Origin: Roseateles_B sp041906185
Lineage (GTDB): Bacteria > Pseudomonadota > Gammaproteobacteria > Burkholderiales > Burkholderiaceae_C
NCBI GenBank assembly: GCA_041906185.1
Contig: JAYRJQ010000015.1
Coordinates: 1 to 64,000, forward strand
Direction of reading: 5' to 3'
Length of the DNA stretch: 64,000 nt
Below the pieces are notes generated by a model. That model searched no databases. It saw only the letters and a program-made list of their open reading frames with translations, and was not told the origin of the DNA. Position 1 is the stretch's first letter. Every line of letters begins with the position of its first letter. Positions 16,750-31,335 of this stretch are shown here, piece by piece. Position numbers and translations under genes: made by a program.

Positions 16750-19700
16750 TCAGCGAAGCTCTCGCCACGTCGAGCGGCGGGCCGGTTCGCCGGAACTGGT
16801 CAGCGGCGTGATGGCGGGGCTGATCACACGACCCTTGGTGTCGGTCACCACGCCCACGATGTCGCCACCGCCCGTGCCGTCCTTCTTGACCGGCGTCTGG
16901 ATGGCGCCGAGACCGGCGACCATGCTGCCCAGACCGACGGCATTCCCGTTGCCGGTGATGATGTTGAAGGAGTACAGCCACGACTGGTTGTCACCCGGCT
17001 TCTGGCAGTCGGAGGACAGCGAGCTCGACGGCACGTTGCCCACGACCAGCAGCGTGTTGGCCACCAGCAGCGGATCCACGTTCACGCGCTCGCGCTCCGT
17101 CGGCAGATCGGCATACCAGCCCTTCTTCTTGGACCAGTCCACCATGGAGGTCGAGCCCCCCACCGTGCGCGGATTCGTGGAGGTGTCCACGGCCTGCTTC
17201 ACCAGGACATCGGCGGACCGGACCGCGCCCAGCCCATCGACCTTCAGCTCGTCCACGATGCCGTAGATCGACTGCACGGTCGTCGTCGAGACATCGGAAG
17301 TCCCCAGGAAGCGGCCCGTGCCCACATAGACGACCCGGCGCTTGGCCCCATTGGCCGTGAACTCGGCCAGCATCGGCGCCGTGGTGATGGACTGATCCAC
17401 CGTGCCCGCCTGGAAGCGTGCGAGCTCCACGACGTCCTTGCTCAGGCCCAGACGGCTGTCGAAGTCGAAGCGGTACATGCGGCCGGTGAGGTCGCCGCCA
17501 TAGAGGCGCAGCGCCCGGTTTTCCTCGACCGACTCGATCCAGGCATTGAGCTTGGCGAGGCCGGACGGGTTGCTGCTGTCACCCACACCGGTGCTCAGCG
17601 TCTTGATCAGCTGACCGGTCAGCGCATTGACGATGAAGACGTAGCCGCCACCGTCCGGGTTGTTGTAGCCCGAGGTCAGGGCGACGATCCAGGTGCCGTC
17701 CTTCGCCTTGGTCACGACCGGCGTGCCGTAGCTGTAGCCCATGCGGCCTTCCTGACCAGCCGGCAGGTTGTTCGGGCCGAATTCCCACAGCGCCACCGGG
17801 CTCGTCGGGTTCGTGACGTCCAGAGCGTAGAAGCCCCGGCCGCCGGCATTGAGGCCACCCACCACGATGGTGCGCCACGTCGGCGTGGTGCCACCGCCGT
17901 CGTAGATGTCGGCCACCACCGGCGTGCCGTCGACGTAGAACTGATGCTTGCTGTTGTATTGCGAGTCCGCCAGCTTGTACATCTTGTTCATGATCAGCCG
18001 CGGCACGTAGGCCCACAGCTCGGTGCCGCCGGTCGTGTCCGTCTTGTCGGCCGGGTTGTTGTCCTTGAAGGCGTGCAGCATGCCGTCGTTGCCCCCCACC
18101 AGCAGCAGGCGCGGGCGGTTGGTCTGCAGCGTGTTGGCGGCCCAGGTGGCATAGCCGTTCTCGGTGTACTTGAACTTCGGCGGGCCGACGAACACGGGCG
18201 CCGAGTTGACCAGGTCACCCAGCACGACCGACCGCGAGCGGTAGCCGGACTGCTCCTGCCCGCGCAGGTAGCTGACCATCGTGCTGCCCGAATTCAGGGC
18301 CGCCAGCGTGGCGGCGTCGGCGTCCCGGCACTGGAAGAGACGGTCTGCCGCCGGCTTGTCGCACACCTTGGAGAACATCGGCAGCTCAGTGGTCGTGTCC
18401 ATCTGGGCGGCGTCGAACTCCACCAGCGTGCCCTTGGCCTCCGTCGTCGGGCGGAAGAAGTAGATCTTGCGCGTCGTGGTGCCGGTCAGCTTGGCAGCCG
18501 CGCTCCACACCGCGTTGTCCACGGCCTCCGTGCCGCCGGCCGGGATGGACTTGGTCGTCACCGTGCCGTCCTCGTTGAAGCGGTACTTGCGCAGGTCCCC
18601 GGTCCAGTAGGGCGAGGTGAACTGCGAGATGTAGATGCCGTCGTCACCTTCCACCGGCTGCAGCGTACTCGTTGCGGCCGCGGCCGACGTGCCGGTCTCC
18701 GCGTCGATGGACAGCAGTGCGCTGTTGAGGCCCTCTTCCAGCGTCCGGACGTTGCTCGCGCTGTAGTAGTTGCCGCGCCCGTTGACCGCCGCATGCCACA
18801 TGTCGTCGATGCGCGTTGCGCCGCCGCCGGACGGATTCGACCAGTCGCGGCCGTTGCGCAGCCGCCCCTGGAAGTCATCGCCGATCCGGAAGTAGTCGTC
18901 CGGGGCCGAGCTGGTCTTGGACTTGTAGTTCGGGTTGTAGCGCAGCGTGCCGGGATTGCCCAGACCGATGGTGTAGGTGATCAGATGCTGGTGCGCGGCG
19001 TTGTCGTACTCGTCGCCCGGCTTGACCGGCACATTGTTCTCGCAGACGTCCTTGTCCAGGGAGCCGGTGCAGTTGTCGAGGTCGCTCGTGCGCAGGTCCG
19101 TCTTGTAGTAGTACATGGCCAGGTCGGCCAGGGTGTCGCTCGTCGCGCCGGTGGTGTTGGTGCTCTTGCTCACCAGCGTCTCCGCCGACAGCGTCGTGGC
19201 TTCCGTTCCCGCCACCGCCACGGCGGTCGTGCCGGAGCCCAGGCTCTTCGACCCGGACGTGCTCGGGCCCGATGCCAGGGTGGCCGGGCCATCCACCGAC
19301 AGGACGTCGGCCGGCGCTGATTTCAAGGATGTGCAGACGGCGGGACTGGACACGGGCGTGGACCACGACGTGCCGTAGGTCACCGAGCCGGTCGCGTCCG
19401 TGTAGACATAGGTGTCGGCGCCCGCCGAGCTCACCACCGTCACGGCGCCCGTGCCCAGGTTGTTCGGCGTGCCCTTCACGATGTTCTTGGGATCGGCCAC
19501 TTCCGCGCCGGAAATGGTCAGCGTGTCCGTGCGATCGTAGGTCGTCACCTGCTTGACGTTCTCATAGACCGTCTTGCTGGTGTAGGTCCGCGTCACCGGA
19601 TAGGTCCCCGTGCCCTTGCTGGTCCTGGTGATCAGGTAGGTATAGGGCTTGGTGGCGCAGACCTTCGAGTCGGTCCCGAAGAGGTACGACTCCTTCTTGG

Positions 19701-21159
19701 CCGGCACGGAATAGGTCCAGACATCCTTCGCCGAAATGGGACCGGTGGTGTTGCGCTGCCACGTCTTGGTGGAGGTCCAGGTGTACTTGTAGGTGTCGAC
19801 CTTCGCGCCGCCCTCGAACATCGGACGCTTGGTGCCGAGCCCGTCCTGGTTGCCGACGTTGGCCGTGCCGTCGACGGTGTAGGGGCCGTAGTCGGCGGCT
19901 TCGTCGTACGTGTTCCAGTAGCCGTCCGTCGACAGGATCAGGAAGTTCTTCTGGCAGGAGTACTGCATCGGGTCATACGACTGCCCCGGCATCTTCTTCG
20001 CGAAATAGCGCCCGGCCTTCTGCAGCGCGCCGCGCAGCGGCGTGTTGCCGCCCGGCGAGGCGGCGAACAGCGCCGTGTAGAAGGCTTCCTTCTGCTTGTC
20101 GTTGAAGTCGCTGACCTGGAGCATGTCAGACGCGTCCGCCACCCCCTTGTTGGAGATGGTGGTGAAGCCCACGCGATGCCGGTTGTCGAGCACCCGGAAG
20201 GCGCGGCTCATCATGGTCTGCATGGCCTTCATGCGCGTGCCGTACAGCTTCTTCCACAGCCAGTAGTTCGCCGCCTGCGGATTCGACGGCGTCATGATCT
20301 GCGGCGTGAAGTAGTTGAAGCCCACCGACCCCGGCAGGATCGTGGAGGCGCACTGCTTGTAGAAGGGCTGCGTCTTGTCCACCCCGGCAGTGGGATAGGA
20401 GTAACTCATCTCCGGCGCCCAGTCCGGTGTGAGGGCGCTCTTGGCGTTGTAGGTGTAGTAGAGCTGCTCCGTGGGCGTGCCGATGGCGACCACCGGGGCC
20501 CCGTAGGCACCGATGTCACGCGCATGCTTGAGCTCGACCGTCAGTTTCAGGGTCGCCGAGTCCCAGGTCTTGACGATGCCGACCATGTATCGCCCCTTGC
20601 GATTCCAGTCGTAGATCGTCACGGGCATGTTCTCGGTGTAGGAATTCGCGCCGACCGCGGACGAGTTCACCACCACCGTCAAGGTGCCCGAAGCCGCCAC
20701 GGCGGCGGTGTCGATGGCCTTGAGCCACTGCGGCCACGTCGTCAGCTGCGAGGCGTCGGTCGTCTCGAGCAGGCTGAGGATGTCAGCGGACGACGGCTTG
20801 CCGGCGTCGATCTCGTCACCCTTGAAGTCCAGCCGGCGCTGGTAGGTGGTGGCGGGGTTGTAGGCGATGCCGTTGCACTGGGAGCTCAGGCCGCCGAACT
20901 GCGCGTACGTGATGGAGTCGGTGCGCGAGGAGTACACCGAGCGCATCACGAAGTTGGCGTCATCCGGCAGGACGTCGTCGGCCATGCTGCCGGAGTCGTC
21001 CAGCGTGAAGAGGATGTTCGGCTTCACCGTCGACTGCAGGTTGGCCCACAGCGGCACGGACGCCAGGTCGGTGCTGGCCGCCATGGCCGCGGGGGCCAGC
21101 AGGATCGACAGCGCGAGGCTGCCCACCAGGGCCGGCTGACGAGTAGAACGAGCGTTCAT
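16750..21159 (-). CDS. pilY1: Type IV pilus tip adhesin / biogenesis protein PilY1
   Basis: Large secreted protein of 1469 residues associated with the pilus tip, involved in priming, adhesion and surface sensing. A signal peptide (about residues 1-28, ending AAMAA) is followed by a vWA-like region with the MIDAS start DDSGS at 54-58. The C-terminal half is a PilC/PilY1 beta-propeller (GGNDGMLHAF, GGLNAGGRGFYALDV). A possible but degenerate calcium loop lies at FKDNNPADKTD. The ATG at 21159 has GGAG 6 nt upstream, and an earlier in-frame start is rejected. It follows pilX by 37 nt. Confidence 0.93.
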   Translation of the reverse strand: MNARSTRQPALVGSLALSILLAPAAMAASTDLASVPLWANLQSTVKPNILFTLDDSGSMADDVLPDDANFVMRSVYSSRTDSITYAQFGGLSSQCNGIAYNPATTYQRRLDFKGDEIDAGKPSSADILSLLETTDASQLTTWPQWLKAIDTAAVAASGTLTVVVNSSAVGANSYTENMPVTIYDWNRKGRYMVGIVKTWDSATLKLTVELKHARDIGAYGAPVVAIGTPTEQLYYTYNAKSALTPDWAPEMSYSYPTAGVDKTQPFYKQCASTILPGSVGFNYFTPQIMTPSNPQAANYWLWKKLYGTRMKAMQTMMSRAFRVLDNRHRVGFTTISNKGVADASDMLQVSDFNDKQKEAFYTALFAASPGGNTPLRGALQKAGRYFAKKMPGQSYDPMQYSCQKNFLILSTDGYWNTYDEAADYGPYTVDGTANVGNQDGLGTKRPMFEGGAKVDTYKYTWTSTKTWQRNTTGPISAKDVWTYSVPAKKESYLFGTDSKVCATKPYTYLITRTSKGTGTYPVTRTYTSKTVYENVKQVTTYDRTDTLTISGAEVADPKNIVKGTPNNLGTGAVTVVSSAGADTYVYTDATGSVTYGTSWSTPVSSPAVCTSLKSAPADVLSVDGPATLASGPSTSGSKSLGSGTTAVAVAGTEATTLSAETLVSKSTNTTGATSDTLADLAMYYYKTDLRTSDLDNCTGSLDKDVCENNVPVKPGDEYDNAAHQHLITYTIGLGNPGTLRYNPNYKSKTSSAPDDYFRIGDDFQGRLRNGRDWSNPSGGGATRIDDMWHAAVNGRGNYYSASNVRTLEEGLNSALLSIDAETGTSAAAATSTLQPVEGDDGIYISQFTSPYWTGDLRKYRFNEDGTVTTKSIPAGGTEAVDNAVWSAAAKLTGTTTRKIYFFRPTTEAKGTLVEFDAAQMDTTTELPMFSKVCDKPAADRLFQCRDADAATLAALNSGSTMVSYLRGQEQSGYRSRSVVLGDLVNSAPVFVGPPKFKYTENGYATWAANTLQTNRPRLLLVGGNDGMLHAFKDNNPADKTDTTGGTELWAYVPRLIMNKMYKLADSQYNSKHQFYVDGTPVVADIYDGGGTTPTWRTIVVGGLNAGGRGFYALDVTNPTSPVALWEFGPNNLPAGQEGRMGYSYGTPVVTKAKDGTWIVALTSGYNNPDGGGYVFIVNALTGQLIKTLSTGVGDSSNPSGLAKLNAWIESVEENRALRLYGGDLTGRMYRFDFDSRLGLSKDVVELARFQAGTVDQSITTAPMLAEFTANGAKRRVVYVGTGRFLGTSDVSTTTVQSIYGIVDELKVDGLGAVRSADVLVKQAVDTSTNPRTVGGSTSMVDWSKKKGWYADLPTERERVNVDPLLVANTLLVVGNVPSSSLSSDCQKPGDNQSWLYSFNIITGNGNAVGLGSMVAGLGAIQTPVKKDGTGGGDIVGVVTDTKGRVISPAITPLTSSGEPARRSTWRELR

Positions 21160-21196
21160 AGGAGACTCCATCCAGAGACGTCGGAGACGACGAGGC

Positions 21197-21865
21197 TCAG
21201 AAATGCACCAGTGTTTCGGTATAGGCCACCGACCCGCGGACACCCTCGACACGGGCGATCACGCGGTAGAAGGTGGCAGCGGTCGGGACATCGATCTTGC
21301 CGAGGGATCCATAGACGCCCCGGTCCATGGACAGGGCCGAACTGGCCTTCAGCGGCACCACGCAGGGCCGGCTGCTGCCGCCGGCACCCGTCACATTGCA
21401 CAGGCGCGTGACCACATAGGACAGCGTCACGCCCCCGACCTTCTTGGTGACAGGCGTGAGGCACAAGCGAGTCGCGGAGACCGTGGCCTTGCCGCACTCA
21501 TCATCCTTCCAGTTCACCAGCGACACCGGGTGGGCATCGCTCGTGGTGGTGTCCATGGGCGCGAGGTTGGCGACGGCGGTCGCGTAGTAGCCGTTGTCCT
21601 CGCTGTCCGTGCGCAGCTCTGCCGGAGCCCGGGCCATGAGCCAGGTGATCGCGTCTTCCGTGGCGACGGAGGTCATCGACAGGGCGTCCCGCCGGAAACC
21701 GAGGTTGCCCAGGGTCAGCAGCCCGGTATCGACGGAGCGGACCAGCGCGACACCGCCGAGGGTCAGGACGACGAGCGCGATCAGCGCGAACAGCATGGAG
21801 GCGCCGCGCTGCGGGCGGGCGGGCCGGCGTGCCGGCGTGCGGTGTGAGAGGGGACGAGTGTTCAT
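21197..21865 (-). CDS. pilX: Type IV pilus minor pilin PilX
   Basis: Minor pilin of 222 residues with the PilX_N pattern QRGASMLFALIALVVLTLGGVALVRSVDTG. The prepilin cleavage Gly is followed by a hydrophobic helix without the usual Glu at +5, typical of PilX and its secretion counterpart GspK, which cap the fibre tip. The remainder is a divergent globular domain with several cysteines. The start at 21865 lies 14 nt behind pilW; an earlier in-frame start would lie inside pilW. Confidence 0.88.
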   Translation of the reverse strand: MNTRPLSHRTPARRPARPQRGASMLFALIALVVLTLGGVALVRSVDTGLLTLGNLGFRRDALSMTSVATEDAITWLMARAPAELRTDSEDNGYYATAVANLAPMDTTTSDAHPVSLVNWKDDECGKATVSATRLCLTPVTKKVGGVTLSYVVTRLCNVTGAGGSSRPCVVPLKASSALSMDRGVYGSLGKIDVPTAATFYRVIARVEGVRGSVAYTETLVHF

Positions 21866-21879
21866 GGTCAGACGTCTCT

Positions 21880-23085
21880 TCAGGGGGCTACGGCGCTGGC
21901 GGGGGCGGAGGCCGGCTCCGGCGGGATCATGTCCGAACGCCACAGCTGGTTGCGCAGCGGCGAGATCAGATCGAACAGCTTGTAGCGGTAGTGCTTCCAG
22001 CTGTCGTCACCCGCCTTGGGATTCATCTTGATGCACTTGCTGCTGCCGCAGTCGATGCTCCCGTCCACCTTCACGGCGGCACCCACGTTCCACAGGGGCT
22101 CGGTGGCGGTGACCTCTTCCTTCTCGAACTGCTCGCTGCGGGCCAGCACCGCCAGGCGGACGGAGCGGACCTGCGACCAGCCCTGGGCCGTGGTCGGCGT
22201 GGTGGTGTCGTAGAGGTCCACGACGCCATCGCCGTCGCTGTCACGGCCGTAGAAGGCCTTGAGATCCACCACGCCCGTCTGGATCACCTGCGTGGTGGTG
22301 GCGCGGTCGCGCAGGACGAAGCGGGTGAGGGTCAGCTGGTACTGCGAGGTGGCGACGCCCTTGGAGTTGAGCTGGGGCTCCACCGTGTAGGTCTGGACTT
22401 CGAGCGCACCGAGATTGACGATGTACTGGTCGGCCGTCGCGGGCGCCAGGTCGCCCGTGCCGTTCCAGGGCGTGTCCGCCACGCGTTGGATGTCCCGCAG
22501 ATTGGCCGCCAGCTTGGACGCCTGGAAGACCGTGCAGCTGCCCACCTTGGTGACCAGGTCATCGGGCGGCGTCACCACGGCCAGCAGGTCGTTCTCGGCG
22601 ATCCCGAGCGTCGAGGAGACCACCAGCGTGTCCTTGGTCGACCCGGAGGCGACGGTGGGGTCGAACAGCGGTGCCTTGACCTTGGCCGGCAAGGAGAAGC
22701 CGGGCGCCGTGCTGCGCATCAGCGTGATGGTGCTCGGCTTGCCGTCCTTGTCCGTGGTGATCAGCACCGGGCGCAGATTGGCCGGCGCCCCCGCCACCGC
22801 CGTTCCGGCATCGAAGCGGGCCTGCAGCGTGCAGCCCATCGTGCCGATGTCGGTGGTGAGCCCGTAGCCGGCGTCCTTGATGGAACGGTCGAGCTCGTTG
22901 AGGGCCAGCGAGCCCGCGATCTGGGCATCGTTGCCCGAACTGCTCGCTCGCTTCTGCCGCTCCGAATTGGACAGGATGGTGGCGATGACCACCGTCGAGA
23001 GCAGGCCGACGCCGATGCCGACCATCAGCTCGACAAGCGAGAAGCCCTGCTGCCGCCTGGTGCGGCCCGGAAGGTTCGACTTCAT
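21880..23085 (-). CDS. pilW: Type IV pilus minor pilin PilW
   Basis: Minor pilin of 401 residues with the type III signal RRQQG/FSLVELMVGIGVGLLSTVVIATIL, including Glu at +5. It is the largest minor pilin, as usual for PilW, and corresponds to GspJ in the priming complex. The ATG at 23085 overlaps the pilV stop as ATGA, indicating translational coupling. The C-terminal globular region has cysteines consistent with disulfides (DCGSSKCIK). Confidence 0.9.
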   Translation of the reverse strand: MKSNLPGRTRRQQGFSLVELMVGIGVGLLSTVVIATILSNSERQKRASSSGNDAQIAGSLALNELDRSIKDAGYGLTTDIGTMGCTLQARFDAGTAVAGAPANLRPVLITTDKDGKPSTITLMRSTAPGFSLPAKVKAPLFDPTVASGSTKDTLVVSSTLGIAENDLLAVVTPPDDLVTKVGSCTVFQASKLAANLRDIQRVADTPWNGTGDLAPATADQYIVNLGALEVQTYTVEPQLNSKGVATSQYQLTLTRFVLRDRATTTQVIQTGVVDLKAFYGRDSDGDGVVDLYDTTTPTTAQGWSQVRSVRLAVLARSEQFEKEEVTATEPLWNVGAAVKVDGSIDCGSSKCIKMNPKAGDDSWKHYRYKLFDLISPLRNQLWRSDMIPPEPASAPASAVAP

Positions 23086-23522
23086 TGCTGCCACACCATG
23101 CTGGATTTGTAAGAGCCGGGCGATTCCGCCCCCTGCCGCCACGTCATCTCGATGTCGACCTTGCCCGTGCCAGCGTCGATCGCGATCACCGCGCTCCCGG
23201 CCGGCAGCGTCGTGCCGACCTTGGCCAGCCAGTCCTTGCACGGGACGTAGGTCGCGCAGGCCTTGCCGGAGTCCTTGTAGGCGTACTGCGGCAGATTGGC
23301 GGCGATGTCCGTCTGGATCAGCCCGAAGAGGTCTGACGCCAGGTTGGCCGCGTCAGCGCGCACCTTGGCGGACGTCTGCGCCTTCGTCATCGCGGCCTGC
23401 AGCCCCATCAGGCCAAGGACGCCGAAGGCGAATATCAGGATGCCGATGAGGGCCTCGATCAGGGCGATGCCATGCTGGCGTCGCGAGGATCCGGGCGGGG
23501 AGGATTGCTTGTTCATGTTCAC
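23082..23522 (-). CDS. pilV: Type IV pilus minor pilin PilV
   Basis: Minor pilin of 146 residues, counterpart of GspI. The signal is RRQHG/IALIEALIGILIFAFGVLGLMGLQ, with Glu at +5 after the cleavage Gly. It lies 12 nt behind fimT and is coupled to pilW by a 4-nt overlap. Confidence 0.9.
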   Translation of the reverse strand: MNMNKQSSPPGSSRRQHGIALIEALIGILIFAFGVLGLMGLQAAMTKAQTSAKVRADAANLASDLFGLIQTDIAANLPQYAYKDSGKACATYVPCKDWLAKVGTTLPAGSAVIAIDAGTGKVDIEMTWRQGAESPGSYKSSMVWQQ

Positions 23523-23534
23523 TCCGGCCCCGGC

Positions 23535-24152
23535 TCAGGGGCAGGCGCGCGGATCGGCCGCGCTGACCTTGGGATCACAGGTGCGCACGCTGCCGCCCGG
23601 CTCGATCATGATGCGCAGCGTCCGGCCCTTGCCGTCCGCACGCGACACCACGATCTGGCGGATCGCGCCGGCGCCCTGCACCTGCCCGAGGGCATTGAAA
23701 GTGACCTGCGTCGCGGCGTTGCCGTCAGCAGCGGTCGCGGCGGAGGTGACCATGCCGGCCTCCAGGGCCGCCTCGGAGCGGAACGCCAGCATCGGATCGT
23801 CCGTCGTCGAGGGGTCCTTCTGGCAGGCGCCGCTCGGATCCTTGACGCTGACCACCCAGGACAGGCCCGTCGCGGACAGCACGCAATCGGCACCCGGCAC
23901 CTTGGACTTGCTGTCCGTCACCAGCCAGTAGGAAATCGTGCGGTTGCCCTTGAGCGCCTCCATCCGGGCCTTGTCCAGGCCGGTCTTCAGCGACTCCGCC
24001 ACACCGCGCAGACGCAGGTCCCGCAGCCAGTCGGCGACGTTGGGCAGGCCCACGGCCAGGGTGAAGCCCAGGACCACCAGCGTGATGAACAGCTCCAGCA
24101 TGCTGAAGCCGCGCAGGCGCCGGTGCGCCGGGTGACGAGGCGACGTCAGCAT
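23535..24152 (-). CDS. fimT: Minor pilin FimT/GspH type
   Basis: Minor pilin of about 205 residues with leader and helix RRLRG/FSMLELFITLVVLGFTLAVGLP and the GspH/FimT family pattern ADWLRDLRLRGVAESLKTGLDKARMEAL. The ATG at 24152 is preferred because AAGGGG lies 4-5 nt upstream. This start lies within the last codons of pilE, so the two genes overlap by 7 nt. An upstream in-frame ATG at 24176 has less support. Confidence 0.87.
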   Translation of the reverse strand: MLTSPRHPAHRRLRGFSMLELFITLVVLGFTLAVGLPNVADWLRDLRLRGVAESLKTGLDKARMEALKGNRTISYWLVTDSKSKVPGADCVLSATGLSWVVSVKDPSGACQKDPSTTDDPMLAFRSEAALEAGMVTSAATAADGNAATQVTFNALGQVQGAGAIRQIVVSRADGKGRTLRIMIEPGGSVRTCDPKVSAADPRACP

Positions 24153-24613
24153 TCGTCCCCCTTCATGAGCCAGCACTCGCGCGTCACGGATTCACCCTTG
24201 AACTGCGTGGTCCGCTGGCCCTTGTGGGTCTGGACGTAGACATGCCCGGTGGCGGCCGAACCCGAAGCGCCCGTGGCCGTGATGGCATAGCCCTGGCCGC
24301 CATCCGTCAGCGCGCATTCGTAGCTGAAGAACTTCTTGTTGGTCGGCGCGAAATTGGACCAGTCCGGGGCGGGCGCGGCATTGGCGCAGGTGTCCGAGGA
24401 GCCGTAGTTCCGGTTGTCCTGGTAGTACTGCTCCATCTTGATCTTGTAGTCGGACAGCGCGGACAGTCCCTCGGGAAGCGCACCGCGGCGGACATAGTCC
24501 TTGTAGGAAGGCAGCGCGATGCCGAACAGGACGCCCATGATGGCGACGGCGATCATCAGCTCCATGATGGTGAAGCCCGACTGGCGGCGGAGGGAGGGGC
24601 GAGCGTGGGTCAT
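24146..24613 (-). CDS. pilE: Type IV pilin-like protein PilE
   Basis: Pilin-family protein of 155 residues. The signal is RRQSG/FTIMELMIAVAIMGVLFGIALP and the core is PSYKDYVRRGALPEGLSALSDYKIKMEQYYQDNRNYG, the usual alpha-1 helix and start of the globular domain. The cysteine pair near the C-terminus (C at SYECAL and at RECWLM) is consistent with the pilin D-region. As the first gene of the minor-pilin operon it is most likely minor pilin PilE, not the major pilin PilA, which is not in this window. Confidence 0.88.
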   Translation of the reverse strand: MTHARPSLRRQSGFTIMELMIAVAIMGVLFGIALPSYKDYVRRGALPEGLSALSDYKIKMEQYYQDNRNYGSSDTCANAAPAPDWSNFAPTNKKFFSYECALTDGGQGYAITATGASGSAATGHVYVQTHKGQRTTQFKGESVTRECWLMKGDEC

Positions 24614-24825
24614 GGTTCGAGGCGGTTGATCCGGACACCATGCAGGCCCGGCAGTGCCGGCAGCATGGACCTGAGCCTAGTGTCGGGCGAAGCATAGGCA
24701 AAGCCCAGGGGCGTTTTCCACATCGGCACCACAGTGGCCGACCAGCGGCCGCCGATCCCGGACGAATGGCAAATCCGTGTAACAGGCCGCTAACAAGTGA
24801 GCCTGAACTGCACCGGCCGGGCATG

Positions 24826-24856
24826 AAAAAGCCGCCCTCGCGTCACGCGGGGCGGC
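24826..24856 (-). terminator. Terminator of gltBD
   Basis: On the minus strand, stem GCCGCCC/GGGCGGC is followed by TTTTT. It sits 35-65 nt after the gltD stop and before the promoter region of the pilE operon on the same strand. The T tract runs into CATGC, as in the porin terminator at 49042-49064. The remaining bases of the 24614-24890 gap show no gene. Confidence 0.88.
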
Positions 24857-24890
24857 TGGCAGGAGCGGCCGGGCATCGGCCCGGCGCGCC

Positions 24891-26366
24891 TCAGCGGGGC
24901 AGGATGCTGGCGCCGGTCAGGTATTCGTCCACGGCCCGCGCGGCCTGACGGCCCTCGCGGATGGCCCAGACCACCAGCGACTGGCCACGGCGCATGTCGC
25001 CCGCCGCGAACACCTTGTCGACATTGGTGGCGTAGCCGCCCAGCGCCTCGGTGCCGGCCTTGGCATTGCCGCGAGCGTCCTTGCTCACGCCGAAAGCCTC
25101 CAGCACCGGCGAGACCGGCGCGACGAAGCCCATGGCCAGCAGCACCAGATCGGCCTTCAGCACCTGCTCGGAACCCGGGACCTCGACCATCTTGCCGCCC
25201 TGCCACTCCACGCGCACCGTCTTCACGCCGGTGACCTTGCCCTTCTCGCCCAGGAATTCCTTGGTGGCGATGGCGAACTCGCGCTCGCAGCCTTCCTCGT
25301 GGCTGGACGAGGTGCGCAGCTTGTAGGGCCAGTAGGGCCAGGTCAGCGGGCGGTCCTCCTCCTCGGGAGGGCGGGGCATCAGCTCGAACTGCGCGACGCT
25401 CTTGGCGCCGTGGCGGTTGCTGGTGCCCACGCAGTCACTGCCGGTGTCGCCGCCACCGATGACGATGACGTGCTTGCCATCGGCGCGCAGCTGGCCCTTG
25501 AGCTTGTCGCCGGCGTTGACCTTGTTCTGCTGGGGCAGGAACTCCATCGCGAAATGCACGCCGGCCAGGTCACGCCCCGGCACCGGCAGGTCGCGGGACT
25601 GCTCGGCCCCCCCGCACAGCAGCACGGCGTCGAACTGAGCCTTGAGCTCCTCGGCGCTGACCGTTTCCTTGGCCCAGTTGGTGACCTTGCTGTCCTCGCC
25701 CAGGCTGGCGACGAGCACGCCGGTGCGGAAGACCACGCCCTCGGCCTCCATCTGCTGCACGCGGCGGTCGATGTGGGACTTCTCCATCTTGAAGTCGGGA
25801 ATGCCGTAGCGCAGCAGGCCGCCGACGCGGTCGTTCTTCTCGAAGACCGTGACCTCATGCCCCACGCGGGCCAGCTGCTGGGCGGCAGCCAGGCCGGCGG
25901 GGCCCGAGCCGACGACCGCGACCCGCTTGCCGGTCTTCGCGGCTGCCGGCTGCGGCTTCACCCAGCCCTCGGCCCAGGCGCGGTCGATGATGGCGTGCTC
26001 GATGGACTTGATACCCACCGCATCGTCGTTGACGTTCAGCGTGCAGGCCGCCTCGCAGGGCGCGGGGCAGATGCGGCCGGTGAACTCGGGGAAGTTGTTG
26101 GTGCTGTGCAGGACGGTGATGGCGTTCTGCCAGTCCTGCGGCTGCCCGCGGTACACGAGGTCGTTGAAGTCCGGAATGATGTTGTTGACCGGGCAGCCGT
26201 TGTTGCAGAAGGGGGTGCCGCAGTCCATGCAGCGGGCCCCCTGCTGCTTCGCCTGGTCAGCGTTCAGCGCGATGACGAATTCCTTGTAGTTCTTCAGGCG
26301 GGCCGGGACGGGCTCATAGCCCTCGTCCAGGCGCTCGTACTCCATGAAGCCGGTGACTTTTCCCAT
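24891..26366 (-). CDS. gltD: Glutamate synthase (NADPH) small subunit
   Basis: Beta subunit of NADPH-GOGAT; transfers electrons from NADPH via FAD and iron-sulfur clusters to the large subunit. The 491-residue protein has N-terminal cluster cysteines (CMDCGTPFCNNGCP and GRICPAPCEAACTLN). It has the FAD-binding GSGPAGLAAAQQLA and the NADPH-binding GGGDTGSDCVG. It is 17 nt downstream of gltB with AGGAG before the start; the hairpin at 24826-24856 ends the transcript. Confidence 0.97.
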   Translation of the reverse strand: MGKVTGFMEYERLDEGYEPVPARLKNYKEFVIALNADQAKQQGARCMDCGTPFCNNGCPVNNIIPDFNDLVYRGQPQDWQNAITVLHSTNNFPEFTGRICPAPCEAACTLNVNDDAVGIKSIEHAIIDRAWAEGWVKPQPAAAKTGKRVAVVGSGPAGLAAAQQLARVGHEVTVFEKNDRVGGLLRYGIPDFKMEKSHIDRRVQQMEAEGVVFRTGVLVASLGEDSKVTNWAKETVSAEELKAQFDAVLLCGGAEQSRDLPVPGRDLAGVHFAMEFLPQQNKVNAGDKLKGQLRADGKHVIVIGGGDTGSDCVGTSNRHGAKSVAQFELMPRPPEEEDRPLTWPYWPYKLRTSSSHEEGCEREFAIATKEFLGEKGKVTGVKTVRVEWQGGKMVEVPGSEQVLKADLVLLAMGFVAPVSPVLEAFGVSKDARGNAKAGTEALGGYATNVDKVFAAGDMRRGQSLVVWAIREGRQAARAVDEYLTGASILPR

Positions 26367-26383
26367 TGTGTACTCCTAATCTC

Positions 26384-31162
<4,779 letters not shown>

Positions 31163-31281
31163 GGCGACTCCGCATGCAAAAGGCTGAAGCTCCGGCCCGG
31201 GGGCCTGCGCTGCGCAAATTGCTGCAGCGCGGGAGGATTGCCGTGCAGATTAGTCGTCGAGGCGTTACAGGACAAGAACGA

Positions 31282-31335
31282 TTAAATGGGGTCAGACTCT
31301 TTATAAGCAAATCCAGAGTCCACACTCCAATTTAA
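31282..31335. repeat. Imperfect palindrome next to the RAYT gene (REP/REPIN-like)
   Basis: TTAAATGGGGTCAGACTCT (31282-31300) is imperfectly complementary to AGAGTCCACACTCCAATTTAA (31315-31335) across a 14-nt loop. GGGGTCAGACTC-type repeats are commonly found near this transposase class. It directly abuts the 3' end of the transposase gene and is probably a substrate end or a REP-like element. Confidence 0.6.

Noticed and set aside
16726..19320. 864-codon open frame opposite pilY1
   Set aside because: Low-complexity translation without domains, opposite a convincing PilY1.
24614..24830. RpoN promoter for the pilE operon
   Set aside because: GG and GC doublets are present but the spacing is 13, not 10; no acceptable site found.
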